From Sternotherus odoratus (lineage: Eukaryota > Chordata > Testudines > Kinosternidae): a stretch of 64,000 bases of DNA. The notes beneath the pieces were generated by a model. It worked only from the letters and a program-made list of their open reading frames with translations. It was not told the DNA's origin and searched no databases. The first letter of the stretch is position 1; each line of letters starts with the position of its first letter. Positions 58,097 to 64,000 of this stretch are shown here, piece after piece. Location of the stretch: NCBI GenBank assembly GCA_032164245.1, contig JAVMKO010000002.1, positions 178,442,920 to 178,506,919 on the forward strand. Direction: 5' to 3'. Made by a program: the position numbers and the translations under genes.

Positions 58097-61000
58097 GACG
58101 TAGACCTAATCCAGAACGAAACAGTATACGATCTAGCAATTGTAAAACGAATATGATGCCCATCTTCAGACACAGGCTGTGCAGCACCGGTGTGATCAAA
58201 CGCTAAAAAGGAAATAGAAACCCTATGAAGGACATGAGACCACAGTTATCCCACCCCCAAAAAAACCCCAAACTCCACCTTTTATACATTGACTGGATCC
58301 CTGCAAAAATAGTTGTACCATAATTAATGCTAACTAATCCTGGAAATGCATATCAGAAACATTGTTACATATGGGACTGTGGTTTAAAAACCATTCTGGT
58401 AAGAGGTCTTGGAGAGACATAGTATATACACTTTTTTTAAATTTTTGTTACCACTGTTATGATTCAGCTGCCATGCAAACCACATCTATTTATGTTAAAT
58501 AGGTTTTCCTCATTCATCAGTGTAAACAAGAGGCAATATGATAATAGACTATTTAAAGCATCCGTTGTCAGCAGCAAACTTATAGTACAAAAGGGGAAAC
58601 CTGATTTCCACTAAGAATTATAGAAGAGTTTACAATCTTGCAAGTTTAAGCCCTAATCCTGCATTGAGATTTAACAGGAGCATCCAAAAATTGCATGTTA
58701 CTAAGAGCCCAGATCTGCAATGCCTTAGTCAAATGAGCAATCCTTATCTCTTATCTTATCTTAGAGCATGAATAGTTCTATTTGGATGAATGTGGACAAT
58801 TTAAATAAGTAAGAGAGTTTGTATGAAAAGAACCTAATGAAAATATGGAGGTGTTCGAAAGTGTGCCCCTCTTCCATCTGTATAAATAACAGATACAATG
58901 TTTAATTTTATAGTCAGCTGGGTCATAATACTACCACAGTCACTGGTAGCAAATGCTAAAATTAAGATTGTAAAACAGTTTCCATTAGAAATCTGTTTTC
59001 ACTGGCTAGAGCATTCTGAAAAATGTATCTTTTGGGCTAAAATGTTCCATGCACAATTGCTGCCCACAGTACATTTTTTTATTTAAAGTCTGAGAGTGAA
59101 ACTGTCAGCTGTCCTGGGAGAGGGGAAAAAAGTACTTTCCCATTGTTTCAAAAAAACCAAAACACCCTAACCACGCTTTTTTTTTACCAGACTATGACAA
59201 AAATGGTTGAATTTTGAAAATTAACATCTAAATAATTGTTATGGAGGGGCAAAGAATAAAGAGTCTGGACGGGGAATGGGAATTTCCAGATGAATAGTCT
59301 GAAAAGTATATATTGAGTTTATACAGCAGAAAATGTCAGTAAGCTGCAAGGTGAGATCTACGTGGGAGGCACGCTGTGTGTGTCTGCACAGTTTAGAAAG
59401 TGTGCATTTTCCAAAACGTGTTCAAAGGTAGCAGTCAGGTACATTTATGCTCTGTCCTGTTGTCCACGCCCTTTATTCTCCCAAAACTTCTCTAGTGTTA
59501 TTTTAGTGCGATCATTAGATCACACAGTCAGGTCAAATTTCTCCAGCTCTGTTGCACAGAGTGTAATGGAGGATCTATAACCACGCAGCGGGCTTCTGCT
59601 CAGTTCCTCCCGTGGTTGGCTCTGCTGGCTTTAGGTCAGCTGTGTGGCAGAGGACCAGCACAGAACGGTTGTGATGCAGGGGTGGATGTGGCCCATTTAT
59701 ATTCTCTGAAGTTTTTTCCCACTGATACAGCCTTATTGTTTCATGAACCCAGTATGTTGCATTTAATATTAACAACCCTTACCTTAGTAGGCATTGAATC
59801 AATATTTTTGGTGGAACTCTGAAGCCAAACTAATTCTGCAGAGCGTGCTTTCTCATTCTGGATATAACTATAATTTGAATACTCCCCTACCCGCATACAT
59901 TGCATTCTTTAACAAACTCTCAATAAAGAGTTTAATTTAAATTAAAAAAAAGAGAGAAGAAGGAACTGCATCACCCCATTTAAAAAATGCACCCATGATT
60001 TTTTTCCCCAACTTATAATAGTAATAACAATCTCAGCTGAGGACATTTCCTGGGGCTTAATGGCCCATGGCCGTGCTTCAGGTGAACATCATCTGCCAGC
60101 CGGTCATTAATCCCCTAGAAATGCCCTGTTCCTCAGCCATTATTGCTTAAATATGTTTCTTCTCTAAATAAAATACTTCTATATTTAATGGATCTTCCAG
60201 GGATAGATGTGTTCTTTCGGTGGTGGGGACTGAAAGAAGTTTAGTAACATGTCAAGGAAGTGCTAACTAGTAGAAGGGAAGAAAAACTCTTTTCATAGAA
60301 TTCTTAAAACCTGTAGCCTTCAACATCTATTTTTCGTAATTTAACAATATGCCTGGAATTCTTATATAGATTTGTCTCTTGGGAGAGTTCTGCTTTTTAT
60401 CCATTTACCATAATTACTATATAATTTTTTATTAAGAAAGCTTCTATAATGTTTTTCACTCTGTGCTTTATATTGTAGGTTTTATTTTCACTCTGCATTG
60501 CATTCTGGGGAGTACAAATTATGAAGCAACTGATCTCAAATACAACAAAACATGACTGAATTATGGAAAGAGCCCTTTGGAATATGCTTCGAAGTTTCTT
60601 GGAATAAGTTGACGGTACCTCATTCTGAAATGCAGGCATTTTGCATAGGCTAGGTAGGAATAATGATGTTTTATGAAGGTTTGAAAGATGCATTAAAAAT
60701 GGTAAACTGTTTTTATCTGATCTTTTAAAAAATTATTCACCCGCCTACCCAAGTTAAATTAAAGGACCGTATATTTTTTCTTATGCTTTCACAGCACTTG
60801 CATTCAAGGGATCACAATATTCTTAAAAAGCATGTAAAAATAATAGCATTTTTCGATCACTTTGTCATTATGTAACCATATGTGGAAAGCATTCTCTACA
60901 ATAGAAATAATTAAAATCATATTTGTTACAACCCAGTAGTCTCCATAAAGACTAAACCTAAAAGAATGGGAATGTAAATTTTACCATAATGATTGAATTA

Positions 61001-62324
61001 CAGTAGAATCTCAACGCCATGCCCAATTGTGTGTTTATAACATACAACTACATAACGATGAGTAGTTGAGACAAGAAAGTGATTAAAACAGCATGATAAA
61101 ATAACGCCAACTTGTATTAATTGAAATTTATTCAATTAACTAGCTTGTATATCATATGTCTTGTGTAATGCAGGCTTGCAGCTTAGGTTAATTTGTTTAA
61201 GGAGTACACCTGCATTTGCCAACAACTTTAGGAGTGATCTCACCAACAATGACACAAGCGAGTTGCTCCATTGACTAAAATAACTCCTGTCACAAAATGT
61301 TTGCAGGATCAGGTTGTTAATTTCTAGTAGCCCTCTTACCCCCTACTCCCATCCTGAGTGATCCTGAAGGAAATAGATCTATTGTCCTTTCTGAGGTGCT
61401 ATTTTGATTATTTCTATTGATATAGGAAAACTGGGGGGGGAAGGGGGGGAGGGAGAGAAGAGAGGCTCCAAAAAGCAAGATTAGCAAAAATAGAGGAACT
61501 GGGTTGTTTTTCTTTCCTTATGCTCTTCCAACTTTTAGTGCTTCCAAGACTAAAAAAAAGAAAATACTTAAAATCAAGAAGCTAAAAAACTTTAGGATGC
61601 TTTGCAAGCTTCAAACTGGTAAAAATACCTTTATTAAAATGTAGTTGTGTTGTTTTTTGTCTTTTCATTTTTCGCTACAGTACTAAGATATATTCATAGA
61701 GAGCTCAGATGTGCATAAATATCCTGGTTTTAGTCAACCCCAGAGTTTTAGACTTTAGCTGTAGCAGAGAATTGATGCCAGCATTTACAAGTTGGATGAC
61801 TCGAATTGGCCACCTAACTTCATATTTAAATAAAATAAGCTTGATTTTCAGTGATGTTGAGCATCAGGCCTGTTTTTTAAGGTGCCTCCCTTGAGGCACC
61901 TAAGTTTGAGGCCAAAATTTTCAGTCAATTAGAAAGTCAAATTGCTTGTACCTATCACTTGAGTCTATGCTCATTCCCTAAAATATGTTTAATTGGGAAA
62001 ACAGATGTCAGTTTGCGTAGAGATGAGTCTAAGATGCAATGTCTGCTTCAGACCTTGCATAGGGTGTGGAAATGTTTGGATCCAGGGTTTTGATTCAGAC
62101 CCTTTTCTAATTTGTATAATTAAAAGATGAACAAATTGTCCACTGGAAATGTTTGAATTATTCAGATTAAAAGTATTGTGCTTAAACTTCTACCAATGAG
62201 TAAATTTATTAATTAAATATTTAATCTCTGATTAAGAGATTAGATAAATGAAATCATATATTCCAATTTAGATTGTGCAAATATGATCTAGTTGTTAAAA
62301 GTAGTAGCCAACAAATTTAGGTTT
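58097..62324. other. Mostly plain AT-rich DNA
   Basis: No gene was recognised. 60030-60160 is a non-repetitive block of higher complexity (see findings). 60999-61080 has TACAGTAGAATCTCAACG, possibly a mariner-type remnant. 61860-61925 has an inverted GGTGCCTCC/GAGGCACC pair in an old-repeat phrase. 61432-61455 is a G-rich run. Confidence 0.45.
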
Positions 62325-62470
62325 TATTCGCTGTCTGTGACCTTGGGCATGTAATTTATTCGCTCTGTGACTCAGTTTCACCATCTTTGAAACGGAGATA
62401 AAAGTACCTACCACACAAGAGTGTTGAGTGGTTTGATTTAAATGATGTGGGTAGGTACCATGGAGATGAG
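62325..62470 (+). repeat. MIR SINE
   Basis: GCTGTCTGTGACCTTGGGCA, TGACTCAGTTTCACCATCTT then TGAAACGGAGATAAAAGTAC and CTACCACACAAG follow the plus-strand MIR core and 3' part. Confidence 0.75.
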
Positions 62471-62479
62471 TGTGCTATA

Positions 62480-64000
62480 TTATTGCTAAATGTCACACAT
62501 TTTATATTGAATGTATTCACCCATCAGCAGCAATCTTTGAAAGATCCATAAACAGAATAATCTCACTGGGCTATCTCCAGAAGGAAAGGAAAAAATGGCC
62601 GATTGAGCTAAAACTCAGCAGATTCCTATGATATTGGTTGCAGCCAATCTTCAGGTTCCCATGTTTCTGAATACATTGTGTGCATTAGAAATCTGTATTT
62701 GATATGTATAATATTGAAATAGCCAAATGAATATTTTAATATGATTATAATTTATTAAATTAATTTTAAAATTACCCTAACCAGTGTCATTTATTTATAT
62801 GTAGTGGTGAAAAGAACATGATGTCTAAAGTAAGTATAGGTTAAGACTTTGGACTGTCAAATTATTTCACATTTAACATGAAAATCTTCAGAGTATCTTC
62901 AGAGGGAGTATCCAAAAATAAATCCAAAGTAATGCAAAAAAAAGGAAGTCATAAATATAAAAAGGTAATTTATGATGGAATACCAGGGCCGGATTCTATG
63001 CTGTGCTTCCTGCATCCTAAGTTAAGGGTCAAAGGTGGTTTTATGCAAAACACTCCAGCAATTGCATATACCACCCCTTCCAACTTGCAGCCATTCCCAG
63101 AGCATGTCCAAATACTGGAGTCTGTGAGGTGTGGTTGCTGTAGGGCTGCCTACCAGACCTGCTCTAAATCACCATAAAGAAGGTGGCATCAAAGCCCAGA
63201 ACCAGGCCCCTCCTTCCTATGTAACCCTGAGTTTGAGAGTCAAGGTCAAATTATTAGATGTCTACCATTCCCCCGTTCCTCTTTAAATTGCAGTGTGCAT
63301 TTGAAAACATTTCAATCTTCTTTTATTACTCTTTACTTTCAGTATACACATTTGCAAGTGAATTTTCTTCTCAAGTTATGGACTAATAGCACTGAGCAGA
63401 ACAAGACCCATTCAAACGCTGAAAATGAATCAGCCAGCCAGGGAAATCCACTCTCACATACTGTATTAGCAAGGGAGACAGTAGCCTTGCATGGTCACAT
63501 AATACCTCGTTAGCCATCAGATAAGGGGAAATGATCACCGTGTCAGAAGGTCTCTGTTTCTTTGTAATCTAGGAGGCTTCAGAGTCTGTGTGGGCCAGTG
63601 AATTGAACTGAATTAATTGATTAAATTAATTGAATTAATTAAATGTTAATGGCAAACTCTGTCTTGTGCTAATAGATTAAACAAGCAGTGCTCACTTATA
63701 TTTTGGTTATTCTTCTCTCATTCTCCCCTATCTCCCTTCTTTTTTTTAAAGGGCCTATTGCTCCTTTTTTGGGGGGTTCTCCATATGCTTTTTATTTGGA
63801 CAATTATATAGAAACAACTGATATCAGAAGAATTCTATGAGGGCATCTAGTAAGCAAAATACTGTTGCAGAACTTATAGACTTTTTATGTGTAACTCCTT
63901 TTCACCACCTCATGTCCCGACAACTCAAATGTTCTGCGTACGGAGTCGTTATGGGCTCCCCCCGCTATTATTTCTTTTCTTTCTGACTAGGAGATGAGTC
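62480..64000. other. No recognisable gene
   Basis: A 99-codon frame at 62878-63177 lacks motifs. 62980-63180 is less AT-rich and may be an old repeat (GGGCCGGATTCTATGCTGTG), unassigned. 63600-63645 is a degenerate AATTAATTGA run. Confidence 0.4.

Overview
The window looks like a stretch of vertebrate, most probably turtle, nuclear DNA with no recognisable host gene. The repeats point to a turtle: DIRS-type tyrosine-recombinase retrotransposons, CR1 LINEs ending in short ATTCTATG-like tails, a tRNA-derived SINE whose tail matches CR1 3' ends, many hAT-type MITEs with GTCTACACT-like ends, Tigger-type DNA transposons, and old MIR/CORE-SINE remnants. Family assignments rest on recognising motifs and ends. 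No database search was possible. I saw no operon, prokaryotic signal, CRISPR array, rRNA or functional tRNA. Every open frame longer than about 100 codons lies in a mobile element or a GC-rich tandem array, so the window is probably intergenic or deep intronic.

Layout. 1-1985: the 3' end of a DIRS element, split at 950-1862 by a Tigger-type transposon with a 75-bp minisatellite core. 2-17.7 kb: AT-rich DNA with a minus-strand solo LTR (5326-5726), a CR1 tail split by a MITE (6.06-7.03 kb), a decayed LINE (12.9-13.2 kb), a short Tigger MITE (14422-14645) and MIR-like pieces. 18.05-20.66 kb: a second DIRS copy in which gag runs straight into the recombinase. 20.7-31 kb: mostly plain AT-rich DNA with one perfect 22-bp-arm palindrome at 22.7 kb. 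31.0-38.9 kb: a dense repeat cluster with a second copy of the 950-1862 family in inverted orientation, a SINE split by a solo LTR, a Helitron-like element (32977-34166), several MITEs, an LTR-like unit at 35.7-36.4 kb and a hAT element with a perfect 8-bp duplication (37463-38038). 38.7-40 kb: LINE and CR1 fragments. 41.5-51.9 kb: MITEs, a composite hAT region (43.9-44.7 kb), an inverted second Helitron (48780-49749), a MIR split by a MITE (49.9-50.4 kb), and a hAT element (51046-51817) sitting inside another MITE. 52-64 kb: mostly plain DNA with MIRs and one MITE.

The main biology here is mobile-element stratigraphy. At least six insertions into older repeats can be read, several with target-site duplications, which gives a relative age order. 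Three unrelated DNA-transposon types (Tigger, Helitron, hAT) share one design: conserved, often AT-rich ends enclosing a G- or C-rich tandem array. Two of these families occur as inverted pairs inside the window, which makes them possible substrates for ectopic recombination. No undescribed multi-gene system was found.
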